NCBI RefSeq assembly: GCF_900103255.1
Contig: NZ_FMWS01000015.1
Location: 1 to 64,000, forward strand
Direction: 5' to 3'
DNA: 64,000 nucleotides
Origin: Gilliamella bombi
GTDB taxonomy: Bacteria; Pseudomonadota; Gammaproteobacteria; Enterobacterales; Orbaceae
Part shown: piece by piece, positions 47,665-56,485 of the stretch
Layout: every line of letters begins with the position of its first letter
Position numbering within the stretch: position 1 is the first letter of the stretch
Notes under the pieces: model-generated
The model's database searches: none
The model's input: only the letters and a program-made list of their open reading frames with translations
What the model was told of the DNA's origin: nothing
Made by a program: the position numbers and the translations under genes

Positions 47665-49215
47665 TTGATTTCTAGATTGCTATCCAAGTCACCGCTGATT
47701 TTTGCTCCATTGCTTTTATTGCCTTATTCGCTGAGCTCGCAGGCGTTATCGGCAAAGACATCACAGGTCATTCACGGCTCTGCACCATATTTAAGTATTG
47801 ATGGTGTAACTAAAGTTGCTAGTATGGAAGATTTATTGGGTATAAGACTACCAAATATTAGTTATATTCCTCAGGGAGCAAATAGTGCACTTTATCCCAA
47901 TGCAGTAATAGATCAATCTAACGTAGATGCACCAATTGAAATGCCAAATATAACAGATACATTTGCTGATATACAAGCAATAGTACCATTGGTAAATTAC
48001 CCAAGAATTCAATTAAGCGAATTAATGGATTCACCTTATAATTATGGTCGAGACGATGATGGCGATGATAATATAAATGCAACAGGAAATTTAACCATAA
48101 AATGGCAAGATAAAAATGGTACAGATATTACAGGAGAAGTTAAAGCAAATCCGAATAGACGGCTAAATCTTTGTGATGGGCCTTATAAACTCACCTTAAC
48201 AGCAACTGCAAGCACCTTATCGACGCAGTATGGTGTTCCCAATAGTAGCAATTTTACGGGTAATGAGCATAGTTACTATATTAATGCCAATATGAATAGG
48301 CCAGTTGCTTGCTATGCGCAACCAAATTTAGCTTACGATGACCATGCTTTTGGTACTACCATTTGGGATATGGATGGTCCAAATTGGGTTTCGTTAAAAG
48401 GGTTTAAAGTCACAAATAATAGCAATATAGCAGAAAACTTTCCGACGACAGGATCTGATAGGTTATATTTCTATTTATTATTGGGAGGAATCTCTCCTGA
48501 ACAAGTTATAGCTGCAAATGGTACAACGGTGAGTGCGGTTAGCGGTAGTGGTGTATCATTATCGTTAAGCAAAGAGAATACACAACATTGGGCTATTGAC
48601 ATTGATAGGATATGTAGAACTTGTATTAGAGATGGTAACCTTTATCCTGGTGGCGAACAAGCACTAAAGATTATATTAAAAGGCCCTTCCATAAATTCAA
48701 GTAATAAGGCTTTTTCCCCTTCGTTATTTAAGCTTTACTCTGATGTAAATCATACAAAATTACTGTATAGCTTTAAGATAGAACGTTGGTATATCTCTCA
48801 ACCAGGAATCACAGTAAGATATGGATATGCGGATGCTCAAAACTTTTGTCGTAATTTAGGTAATGGTTATCGAATTCCCGATATAAATGACTATACCAAT
48901 GGGAATGGAGCTGGTTGGACAGAAGGTTTACCTGGAAGAAGTATTAATAACTGTCAACGAAAAGTCAGTTATAAAGATATTAGCGGTAAATGGGTTGGCG
49001 GACTATTTAACGAGTGGGGTTTTACTGCCAATACTATGAATAATTTCTATGAAGGTAGTGATTGGAATCTCAGTATTGGTAACAACTGGGCTAATGATAC
49101 AGGATATTGGGCTAATTCATATAATGGCAGTCTATATGGTGTTTATTCAGCCGATGGGGGAATTTTTCTGCAGAGTACAGCTAATAGTCACTTTATGGCT
49201 TGTGTTACCCCTTAA
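47665..49215 (+). CDS. Adhesin-like exported protein (third paralogue)
   Basis: I place the start at TTG 47665, with AAGGA 5-6 bases upstream; the frame is open further up but that part overlaps the promoter. The 516 residues begin with a signal peptide (ISRLLSKSPLIFAPLLLLPYSL, cut near QALSA), then HGSAPYLSIDG, the Asp-rich GRDDDGDD block, LCDGPYKLTLTATA, QYGVPNSSNF, NFPTTGSDRLYFYLL, and a C-terminal lectin-like domain (about 430-516) with FCRNLGNGYRIPD, GGLFNEWGF, TGYWANS and MACVTP. It matches the gene at 23717 throughout. Unlike the other two copies, its C-terminus has ordinary AT-rich codons. Substrate and attachment to the cell are unknown. Confidence 0.78.
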   Translation: MISRLLSKSPLIFAPLLLLPYSLSSQALSAKTSQVIHGSAPYLSIDGVTKVASMEDLLGIRLPNISYIPQGANSALYPNAVIDQSNVDAPIEMPNITDTFADIQAIVPLVNYPRIQLSELMDSPYNYGRDDDGDDNINATGNLTIKWQDKNGTDITGEVKANPNRRLNLCDGPYKLTLTATASTLSTQYGVPNSSNFTGNEHSYYINANMNRPVACYAQPNLAYDDHAFGTTIWDMDGPNWVSLKGFKVTNNSNIAENFPTTGSDRLYFYLLLGGISPEQVIAANGTTVSAVSGSGVSLSLSKENTQHWAIDIDRICRTCIRDGNLYPGGEQALKIILKGPSINSSNKAFSPSLFKLYSDVNHTKLLYSFKIERWYISQPGITVRYGYADAQNFCRNLGNGYRIPDINDYTNGNGAGWTEGLPGRSINNCQRKVSYKDISGKWVGGLFNEWGFTANTMNNFYEGSDWNLSIGNNWANDTGYWANSYNGSLYGVYSADGGIFLQSTANSHFMACVTP

Positions 49216-49314
49216 TTCTATATGTGCTTTTCTTGTTAAAGGCGATATTGCCTTACTGCAATGATTAGAACGCACCTATCTGTAGACCTTTAATATGAAG
49301 TCTAGATCAAATTT

Positions 49315-49349
49315 GCGCTTTTGTTGTTAAACAGCAAAAGCGCTTTTTT
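49315..49349 (+). terminator. Terminator after third adhesin gene
   Basis: gcgcttttg (49315-49323) pairs with caaaagcgc (49335-49343; one base offset allows extension), followed by six T. Strong intrinsic terminator about 100 bases beyond the stop. Confidence 0.88.
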
Positions 49350-49422
49350 CTCAAAATTAGTTGAAAAAATATTGTTTTTATTATGTTTTTTAAGAAACCT
49401 TTTCTTTCAAAACATCTTACCT

Positions 49423-50778
49423 TTACAACAACCGCTTAATAATCCTATCCACTTTAATGCGGCTCAGTCGCTTTATCAACTTATGAACTTGACTTGGATA
49501 AAATTGACTCGCTTGGATTTGTTGAAAATGTGTGATCAATGTGGTTTTTTGACGAATAGTGTCAAGTTCTTGGTTAAATTTATGGCTTAATTCTTGCTTT
49601 GGATCATGTATTAATATGCCATTTTCCAGATCAAGTCGCCAAGCGCGTGGATTTAGGTTGTTGCCTGTTATAAGTACCCAAGTATTGTCCACCCAGATAC
49701 CTTTAAGATGATAGGTTTGCTCTCCATCCTTCCACAGACGTATGATAAGTTGCTCTTTGTCAATAAAAGATTGTAGGCGCTCAATAAAGCTTCTTAAATT
49801 GATTTCGTATAAGTAGGGTAATCCACCTGATATGTTAAAAGGTTGGTCTGGTGGAATATAAAAATCATTTGCTTCTTTATCACCAATAATCAGTTCAACT
49901 TGGCGACCTTTACGAAGCAAACGAATGATATCGCGAACTAGGATGTTAGGCAAATTAAAGTACGGCGTGCAAAATATGATTTTTTGTTCGGTTACGTTGA
50001 TTAAATGATGGATGATTTTGTTGAGCGAGTTATTGCGACCAAGCCCCATTATTGGTGCAACCGATAAGGTGTTGTTGTCGGTATTGCTGTTATATTGGTA
50101 GCTGGTATTCATTAAGTGTTGGCGTAGCTCTTTAATTTCAGACTTAATTTGTTTGCGGGTTTTATGGGTGCCAGTATTAAGTAGTTGCAACGCTTGATAT
50201 GGTAAAAAGTGGTCGTGAATAAACTGCACCATGCTGTTTGCTAATAGTGGGTTAGTAATAAAGTGATAACGGTCGTAACGGTATTTTTCACGCTTGTGTA
50301 GGTATACGTTATTAATGCTAGCTCCACTGTAAATGACAGTATTATCAATAATAAAACCTTTTAAATGCAGTACGCCTAGTACTTCACGACGATTGACAGG
50401 TACACCATAAATAGGAATGTCAATATCTGGATATTGCTGTTTTAGTTGGTAATAATAATTTGCGTTGGTATGGGCTTTGTCTTCGCCAATTCTTCCGCGC
50501 TGTGCACGGTGCCAGTCAACAAATATTTTGATATCTAAATTAGGGCGTTGCCGTTTGATTTGGTACAGTTCATTAAGAATTTCTTGACCTGCCTCATCTT
50601 GCTCTAGATAGAGCGCAACTATATAAATTCGGTGCTGAGCTCTTTTTATACTTTCAATTAAAGCCAGTCGATATGCTTTTGGGGTATAGCAGATATGATA
50701 TTGCTTGGCATCTTGCTGAATTTTACCTAATTCGTCAAGATGCTTTTGGTGATTGTATTTTATAAATGGTATTCGCAT
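49423..50778 (-). CDS. pssA: Phosphatidylserine synthase
   Basis: PssA makes phosphatidylserine from CDP-diacylglycerol and serine, the first step toward phosphatidylethanolamine. At 451 residues it equals the E. coli enzyme and belongs to the phospholipase D superfamily, with two HKD motifs: HLKGFIIDN (near 135) and HLKGIWVDN (near 355). The N-terminus YNHQKHLDELGKIQQDA and the basic C-terminus fit a ribosome- and membrane-associated peripheral protein. Monocistronic; its 3' end overlaps no other gene. Confidence 0.96.
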   Translation of the reverse strand: MRIPFIKYNHQKHLDELGKIQQDAKQYHICYTPKAYRLALIESIKRAQHRIYIVALYLEQDEAGQEILNELYQIKRQRPNLDIKIFVDWHRAQRGRIGEDKAHTNANYYYQLKQQYPDIDIPIYGVPVNRREVLGVLHLKGFIIDNTVIYSGASINNVYLHKREKYRYDRYHFITNPLLANSMVQFIHDHFLPYQALQLLNTGTHKTRKQIKSEIKELRQHLMNTSYQYNSNTDNNTLSVAPIMGLGRNNSLNKIIHHLINVTEQKIIFCTPYFNLPNILVRDIIRLLRKGRQVELIIGDKEANDFYIPPDQPFNISGGLPYLYEINLRSFIERLQSFIDKEQLIIRLWKDGEQTYHLKGIWVDNTWVLITGNNLNPRAWRLDLENGILIHDPKQELSHKFNQELDTIRQKTTLITHFQQIQASQFYPSQVHKLIKRLSRIKVDRIIKRLL

Positions 50779-50959
50779 GATTTTTTGTCATTATAACTGT
50801 CAAGTTACTTTAGAAACTTGTTTTCTAATATAAGCTAAGCCAGTAAAAATAACACTCCTTTTAATTTGTATGCATTTTAGCTCAGTTGCTTTAAGTTATG
50901 TAGCGTATTTAGCAACTTGTTTATGCGCTTATGCTTCTTACTGGGTGATAATAAATTGT

Positions 50960-52012
50960 TTAAGATTGTTCATCAACCCAAGTTTGAATTATTTTGTAAG
51001 TTAAAGCTAGTACGACAGGACCAATAAATAATCCCATTATGCCAAAGCCAAGTAAGCCACCAATCACACCAAATAATATAAGTAAAAACGGTAAATTGGC
51101 ACCTTTTTTTATTAAGTAAGCTCGCATTACGCTATCTAAGGTGGTTAAGATAATTGCCACAACAATTAATACGATACCAGCTATGGTGTTGCCCGCCCAA
51201 AATTGCCAAAAAATGCACCCAAGCATTACAATCACGGGACCAATTTGTGCGACACAACAAATAAATAAAATTAGAGTGAGTATACCTGGTAACGGCATGT
51301 CGGTTAATATAAAACTTAATCCACCAATTAAGGCTAAGGTAATGGCAGTAACCACAACACCAAGAGCTACAGCTCGAATGGATTGTCCTGCTAATGTGAC
51401 AGTGATTTCGCCATATTGTTTTGATAATCGGTTGGCTAGTAGGTAAACGTATTTGGTGATACTTTCGCCTTTTAAAAATAGTAATAGACTAAAAATAATC
51501 ATTACACCAGCATGAAAGATAAATAGTCCAATATTGGTGGCTTGCTCAAGTAGCCAACCTATCATGGTGCCAATATAAGGTTGTATGCTTGAAACTAAAT
51601 CAGAGCCATCAGTTTGTATTAAGTTTAACCATTTTTGGTGTAGTTCAGAGCCGAAGGCAGGTACGCTTTCAAGCCAGTCAAGTGTTGGTAGTTTTTGGTG
51701 AGATAGCGTTTTTGCCCATTCAATAAGATGGTGACCGTTTTGTGCTACCGAGCTAATAATTAATATGAAAGGTATAATACAAACAAAGGCTAATATCAGA
51801 GCCATTACTAGTAGTGATAGCCAGCGTTTGTTAAATAATTTTCGTTGTATTTTTATCATTAAGGGCCAAGTGGCAATTACGACCATCACCGCCCAGAAGA
51901 AACCGAATAAAAAAACTTCAACAACACGATAGGTAATAATGATTAGTAAACCAATTATTAACAGGTTTAAAATCAATTTAAGTAAATCGGTAGTATTTTT
52001 TTCTGCTGGCAT
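50960..52012 (-). CDS. ydiK: AI-2E family transporter YdiK
   Basis: The 350-residue inner-membrane protein has about seven to eight membrane segments, with the family pattern of two helices at the start (LLKLILNLLIIGLLIIITYRVV), WPLMIKIQRKLF, and a C-terminal block with IGPVIVMLG, FGIMGLFIGPVVLALTYKI. AI-2E family members include TqsA (autoinducer-2 export) and Na+/H+ antiporter-like proteins; the substrate of YdiK is not established. A 180-bp gap with no gene lies between it and pssA; it is divergent from the ecotin gene. Confidence 0.85.
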   Translation of the reverse strand: MPAEKNTTDLLKLILNLLIIGLLIIITYRVVEVFLFGFFWAVMVVIATWPLMIKIQRKLFNKRWLSLLVMALILAFVCIIPFILIISSVAQNGHHLIEWAKTLSHQKLPTLDWLESVPAFGSELHQKWLNLIQTDGSDLVSSIQPYIGTMIGWLLEQATNIGLFIFHAGVMIIFSLLLFLKGESITKYVYLLANRLSKQYGEITVTLAGQSIRAVALGVVVTAITLALIGGLSFILTDMPLPGILTLILFICCVAQIGPVIVMLGCIFWQFWAGNTIAGIVLIVVAIILTTLDSVMRAYLIKKGANLPFLLILFGVIGGLLGFGIMGLFIGPVVLALTYKIIQTWVDEQS

Positions 52013-52112
52013 TTTTACACCAATTTTATTAATCTAGATGGTGTTATTATACGCATTATCACTGAAAATTAATACGATGGTGTTTATGATTAATTAGTTA
52101 AAGGAGATAAAA

Positions 52113-52607
52113 ATGAAAAAATTATTGTTATTAACATTATTAGGTGTAGCATTAACAGCATGCGCAAATTCACAAAAAACGCAACCTGTTGCACAAAGTG
52201 TCAATGATATAGCGCCATTCCCTGCAGCTCAAGTTGGCTATACTCGTTATGCTATTCATTTACCAACTATTGCTAATGAAAACAATGCGAAAGTTGAGGT
52301 GATCATTGGTAAAGAAATGAATGTTGATTGTAATTTGCAAAATTTAGGTGGTGTAGTTAAGCAAGAAGAGCTTAAAGGTTGGGGATACTCTTATTACGTA
52401 GTTGAAAAGACTGTTGGTAACATTTCAACATTAATGGCTTGCCCTGAAGGTACTAATAAAAATCAATTTGTGACAATCAACCATAATTTAGGTTTGTTTA
52501 GCTATAACAGCCAATTACCGTTAGTCTTTTATGTTCCGAACGATTTGCAAGTTAAATATCGTGTGTGGCAACCAAATGCTAAAATTATGCAAGCAAGTGC
52601 TGAATAA
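52113..52607 (+). CDS. eco: Ecotin, serine protease inhibitor (predicted lipoprotein)
   Basis: Ecotin is a dimeric inhibitor of trypsin-fold serine proteases. After the signal, the mature part shows IAPFPAAQVGYTRYAI, VDCNLQNLGG, GWGYSYYVVEK, the reactive loop STLMACPEG with Met at P1, and the C-terminal dimer strand VKYRVWQPNAKI. Two Cys (in VDCNL and MACPE) form the loop disulphide. The N-terminus ends LTAC at residue 17, a consensus lipobox, whereas E. coli ecotin is a soluble periplasmic protein. It would protect the cell from host digestive or immune proteases. AAGGAG lies before the ATG. Confidence 0.93.
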   Translation: MKKLLLLTLLGVALTACANSQKTQPVAQSVNDIAPFPAAQVGYTRYAIHLPTIANENNAKVEVIIGKEMNVDCNLQNLGGVVKQEELKGWGYSYYVVEKTVGNISTLMACPEGTNKNQFVTINHNLGLFSYNSQLPLVFYVPNDLQVKYRVWQPNAKIMQASAE

Positions 52608-52940
52608 TTTTGTTATCTAATTGTTAATTGGTTGTTCCTTACTCCTTGGGTGGTTAAAATACAACCACTCAATCCTTAAACTTTCAATATTTGATTTTTT
52701 AAGTGGACATCTTTAAAAAAAAAGGTATTTTATCCCTCGTAATGCAAGGTTAGCTCTACTAGTTCATTTATGTTATTAATGACTTGTGATTGCCTGATTA
52801 CCTCGGTTTCGCTAGATGGTTGTTACTTTGATAATTTTTATTATTGTTAACAATGTCGATAGTAAAATTTGGGGGTCCGTTGTGTCTTTGCAATGGGCTT
52901 GTGTCTAACATGTAATATCCCTACAACTAGAGGAGAAGTG
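52608..52940. other. Intergenic gap before potF
   Basis: There is no gene here. An imperfect stem near 52637-52680 (ccttgggtggttaaaatacaaccactcaat region, ggtggtt/aaccact) may end the ecotin transcript. The potF promoter is probably between 52790 and 52900, but I see no clear consensus. Confidence 0.4.
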
Positions 52941-54056
52941 GTGAGCATGTTTACTCAACGTAAAACAATTCTTTCAATCGTGGCTGGTGTTTCACTAGCG
53001 TTATCTCAATCTGCTATAGCTAAAGATCGTGTCGTACATTTTTACAATTGGGCAGGGCAAATTGGTTCTAATACGATTTCGGATTTTGAAAAATCGACTG
53101 GTATTAAACTAGTTTATGATGTTTATGATTCTAACGAAGCTCTTGAAGGTAAATTAATGGCAGGTCATTCTGGCTTTGATGTGGTTTCGCCTTCAGATAG
53201 CTTTTTAGCTAGACAAATTAAATCTGATATCTATCTTCCGTTAGATAAAAGTAAATTGTCTAATTGGAAAAACTTAGATCCTAATCTAATGAAATTAATG
53301 GCAACACATGATCCTGATAATAAATATGCTATCCCTTATGTGTGGATGACAACAGGGATTGGCTATAACATTGATAAAGTTAAAGAGCGTCTAGGTGATA
53401 ATGCACCAGTTGATAGCTGGGATTTAGTGTTTAAACCAGAGAATATGGAAAAACTAAAAGATTGTGGTGTGGCATTTTTAGATGCACCTACCGAAATTTT
53501 TGCTAGTGCTCTTCAATATTTAGGTAAAAATCCAAATAGTACAGATGCCAAGGATTATACTGGTGCTGCCTATGAGCTGTTAGAAAAAGTTCGTCCAAAT
53601 ATTCGTTACTTCCACTCTTCACAATATATTACCGATCTAGCTAATGGCGATATTTGTGTGATTTTGGGTTGGTCTGGCGATATTTTACAATCACGAGATA
53701 GAGCTAACGAAGCAAATAACGGTGTGCATGTTGGTTATCAAATACCAAAAGAAGGTGCTTTAGTCTTTTTTGATACCTTTGCTATTCCAAAAGATTCAGC
53801 AAACCCAGATGAAGCTCATGAGTTTTTAAATTTTGTTATGAAACCAGAAATTGCAGCACAAGTTACTAACGATGTTAACTTTGCTAGCGCTAATCAGGTT
53901 GCTAATGAAAATTTTGTAAAACCAGAAGTGAAAAATGATCCAGCAGTTTATCCAAAACCAGAAGTGATGGAAAAACTATTCACTTTAAAAGTTAAAGATC
54001 CAAAACTTGAGCGTATAATTACCCGCACGTGGACTAAGCTCAAAACTGGTAAATAA
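52941..54056 (+). CDS. potF: Putrescine ABC transporter, periplasmic binding protein
   Basis: PotF captures putrescine in the periplasm for the PotGHI permease. AGGAG at 52931-52935 favours the GTG at 52941 (ATG at 52947 is the alternative). A signal peptide ends near SQSAIA, then KDRVVHFYNWAGQIGSNT. The rest aligns throughout with E. coli PotF as I recall it: VYDVYDSNEALEGKLMAG, the binding-pocket WMTTGIGYN, RYFHSSQYITDLANGDIC, GWSGD and FFDTFAIPKD. PotD-type spermidine-binding proteins differ in these segments. A terminator separates it from potG. Confidence 0.95.
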   Translation: MSMFTQRKTILSIVAGVSLALSQSAIAKDRVVHFYNWAGQIGSNTISDFEKSTGIKLVYDVYDSNEALEGKLMAGHSGFDVVSPSDSFLARQIKSDIYLPLDKSKLSNWKNLDPNLMKLMATHDPDNKYAIPYVWMTTGIGYNIDKVKERLGDNAPVDSWDLVFKPENMEKLKDCGVAFLDAPTEIFASALQYLGKNPNSTDAKDYTGAAYELLEKVRPNIRYFHSSQYITDLANGDICVILGWSGDILQSRDRANEANNGVHVGYQIPKEGALVFFDTFAIPKDSANPDEAHEFLNFVMKPEIAAQVTNDVNFASANQVANENFVKPEVKNDPAVYPKPEVMEKLFTLKVKDPKLERIITRTWTKLKTGK

Positions 54057-54093
54057 TCGATATTTTGTATATCGAATCTTAACTAATAATCCA

Positions 54094-54130
54094 AGACGGA
54101 GAGGCTGTGAGTCTTTCCGTCTCGTTTTTT
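54094..54130 (+). terminator. Intrinsic terminator between potF and potG
   Basis: agacgga (54094-54100) pairs with tccgtct (54116-54122), with further inner pairing, and is followed after CG by eight T. It lies 37 bases after potF and 28 bases before the potG start, so partial termination would make more binding protein than permease. Confidence 0.85.
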
Positions 54131-54157
54131 TTGGCTTGTTGTTATGAGGAAAAAAGA

Positions 54158-55294
54158 GTGAACGATAAAACAACAAATCAGGTACAGCCTAAAAAAAAGA
54201 TGATAACTCCTTTATTGGAGATCAAAAATTTAACAAAAGTTTTTAATGATGATTATTATGCCGTTGATGATGTAAATTTGACTATATATAAAGGTGAAAT
54301 TTTTGCATTATTAGGAGCATCTGGAAGCGGTAAATCAACACTATTGCGTATGCTAGCTGGTTTTGAGCAACCGACTTCGGGGCAAATCATTTTAGATGGA
54401 AAAGATTTATCACAGGTTCCGCCTTATAATCGTCCTATTAATATGATGTTCCAATCGTATGCTTTATTTCCTCACATGACGGTTGAACAAAATATAGCCT
54501 TTGGCTTAAAGCAAGATAAATTAAGCAATAGCGAAATTAAACATCGAGTTGAAGAGATGTTAGCGCTTGTACATATGGAGCAATTTGGCAAACGTAAACC
54601 ACACCAATTATCAGGTGGTCAGCGCCAACGCGTGGCTTTAGCAAGAAGCTTAGCCAAACGACCAAAATTATTGTTACTTGATGAGCCAATGGGTGCACTT
54701 GATAAACAACTTCGTGATCGAATGCAACTTGAAGTGGTGAGCATTTTAGAACAAGTGGGGGCAACTTGCGTTATGGTTACCCATGATCAAGAAGAAGCTA
54801 TGACTATGGCTGGTCGTATTGCCATTATGAATAAAGGTCAATTTGTGCAAATTGGTGAGCCAGAAGAAATTTATGAACATCCAAATAGCCGTTATAGTGC
54901 TGAGTTTATCGGTTCGGTTAATATCTTTGATGGTATCTTGCAAGATACGTTAGAAGATGGTTTGATTTTGAGTTGTCCTACTATTAAACATCCATTTAAA
55001 GTAGATTATGATTCTCCAGCTGTGGAAGGTGTGCCGATTAAAGTTGCTCTGCGCCCAGAAAAAATCCAATTATGTGAGCAATTACCTGAAGATGGTTATA
55101 ACTGCGCTACAGGTGAAGTTGTTGAAATCGCTTATCTTGGGGATTTATCGATTTATCATGTCAAATTGCCAAGTGGGCAAGTTATTATTGCACAATTGCA
55201 AAATGAGCATCGTTATCGTAAAGGAATGCCAACTTGGGGTGATATAGTTAACTTAAGTTGGGAAGTTGACAGTTGTGTTGTGCTTACTGAATAA
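54158..55294 (+). CDS. potG: Putrescine ABC transporter, ATPase
   Basis: PotG energises putrescine uptake. The GTG at 54158 has AGGA seven bases upstream and gives 378 residues, against 377 in E. coli; the longer frame from 54107 runs through the terminator. Walker A is GASGSGKST (near 64), the signature LSGGQRQRVALARSLA, Walker B LLLLDEP, the switch VTHDQEEAM, and a C-terminal TOBE-like regulatory domain (about 285-375). potH starts 18 bp downstream. Confidence 0.96.
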   Translation: MNDKTTNQVQPKKKMITPLLEIKNLTKVFNDDYYAVDDVNLTIYKGEIFALLGASGSGKSTLLRMLAGFEQPTSGQIILDGKDLSQVPPYNRPINMMFQSYALFPHMTVEQNIAFGLKQDKLSNSEIKHRVEEMLALVHMEQFGKRKPHQLSGGQRQRVALARSLAKRPKLLLLDEPMGALDKQLRDRMQLEVVSILEQVGATCVMVTHDQEEAMTMAGRIAIMNKGQFVQIGEPEEIYEHPNSRYSAEFIGSVNIFDGILQDTLEDGLILSCPTIKHPFKVDYDSPAVEGVPIKVALRPEKIQLCEQLPEDGYNCATGEVVEIAYLGDLSIYHVKLPSGQVIIAQLQNEHRYRKGMPTWGDIVNLSWEVDSCVVLTE

Positions 55295-55312
55295 ACAAAA
55301 GAGGATATCATA

Positions 55313-56485
55313 ATGCGATCCATTGTATTGGGATTGTTGTTAAATGCATTTGTGTTGCTCAATGTTTATTGGCGTTTTGTAACAACAGGTGCATTTGACA
55401 ATTTATTTTTAGATGCGCTATTTACCGCAATGACATTGAGCTTTTTATTGTCATGCTTTGGTTGTTTTTTAGCGCATTATAGGTCGTCTAAATTTGCTTA
55501 TCGGCTTATTATTGCTGGCAGTATTTTATTTATTCCAGCAGGGTTAGTTGTAATTTTTTATACATATAAAAAATTGCGTCAACAACGAGATGATTCGGAT
55601 TTAATGACTCTTTATGGACGGTTAACCGTAATTGTGATCCCTTATTTATGGATGCTATTACTGTTTTTGCTACCATTTTTAATCGTATTTAGGATCAGTT
55701 TTTCTGAAATTGCTTTAGCTGTACCACCTTATACTGATTTGTTAAGTTATGACGATGGTTTGCTTAATATTACGTTAAATTTTGGCAATTATTTAAATCT
55801 AATTAGCGATACGATTTATATTGATTCGTATTTGCAATCACTTAAGATTGCTGCGATTTCAACCGTGCTTTGTATTTTAATTGGTTATCCATTGGCTTGG
55901 GCTATTTCTCAATGCAAACAGTCAACCCGTAATATTTTATTGTTGTTAATCATTTTACCTTCATGGACATCGTTTTTAATTCGTGTTTATGCGTGGATTG
56001 GCATTTTGAATCCTAATGGTTTATTAAATCATTTTTTAATGTGGTTAGGGGTTATTGATCAGCCTTTGATTATTATGAAAACCTACTTTGCTGTATATAT
56101 TGGTATTGTCTATTCTTATTTACCATTTGTGGTATTGCCAATTTATACGTCGTTAAGTAAGGTCGATTCAACGTTAATCGAAGCAGCATTAGACTTAGGT
56201 TGTAAACCGATAAAAACATTTTTTAAGATCATTGTACCTTTAACCAAAAATGGGGTGATTGCTGGAGGGATGTTGGTGTTTATTCCTGCTGTAGGTGAGT
56301 ATGTGATCCCTGAATTATTAGGCCCTTCAGAAGGGATTATGATTGGTACACAGCTTTGGACTGAGTTCTTTAATAATCATGACTGGCCAGCTGCCTCGGC
56401 TGTAGCTAGTGTGATGTTGATGATATTGATTGTGCCTATTTATTATTTCAATAAATTCCAAAATCGACAAATGGGAGGTAAATAG
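55313..56485 (+). CDS. potH: Putrescine ABC transporter, permease PotH with N-terminal extension
   Basis: PotH is one of two permease subunits. The core (about 105-390) matches E. coli PotH, with YLWMLLLFLLPFLIVFRIS, SLKIAAISTVLCILIGYPLAW, LPSWTSFLIRVYAW and the EAA loop EAALDLGCKPIKTFFKI. At 390 residues it is about 70 longer than the 317-residue E. coli protein. The extra N-terminus has three likely membrane helices (about 3-20, 33-52 and 63-82) and then a charged linker. GAGGATATC lies before the ATG, so the extension is translated. The stop abuts the potI start. Confidence 0.94.
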   Translation: MRSIVLGLLLNAFVLLNVYWRFVTTGAFDNLFLDALFTAMTLSFLLSCFGCFLAHYRSSKFAYRLIIAGSILFIPAGLVVIFYTYKKLRQQRDDSDLMTLYGRLTVIVIPYLWMLLLFLLPFLIVFRISFSEIALAVPPYTDLLSYDDGLLNITLNFGNYLNLISDTIYIDSYLQSLKIAAISTVLCILIGYPLAWAISQCKQSTRNILLLLIILPSWTSFLIRVYAWIGILNPNGLLNHFLMWLGVIDQPLIIMKTYFAVYIGIVYSYLPFVVLPIYTSLSKVDSTLIEAALDLGCKPIKTFFKIIVPLTKNGVIAGGMLVFIPAVGEYVIPELLGPSEGIMIGTQLWTEFFNNHDWPAASAVASVMLMILIVPIYYFNKFQNRQMGGK

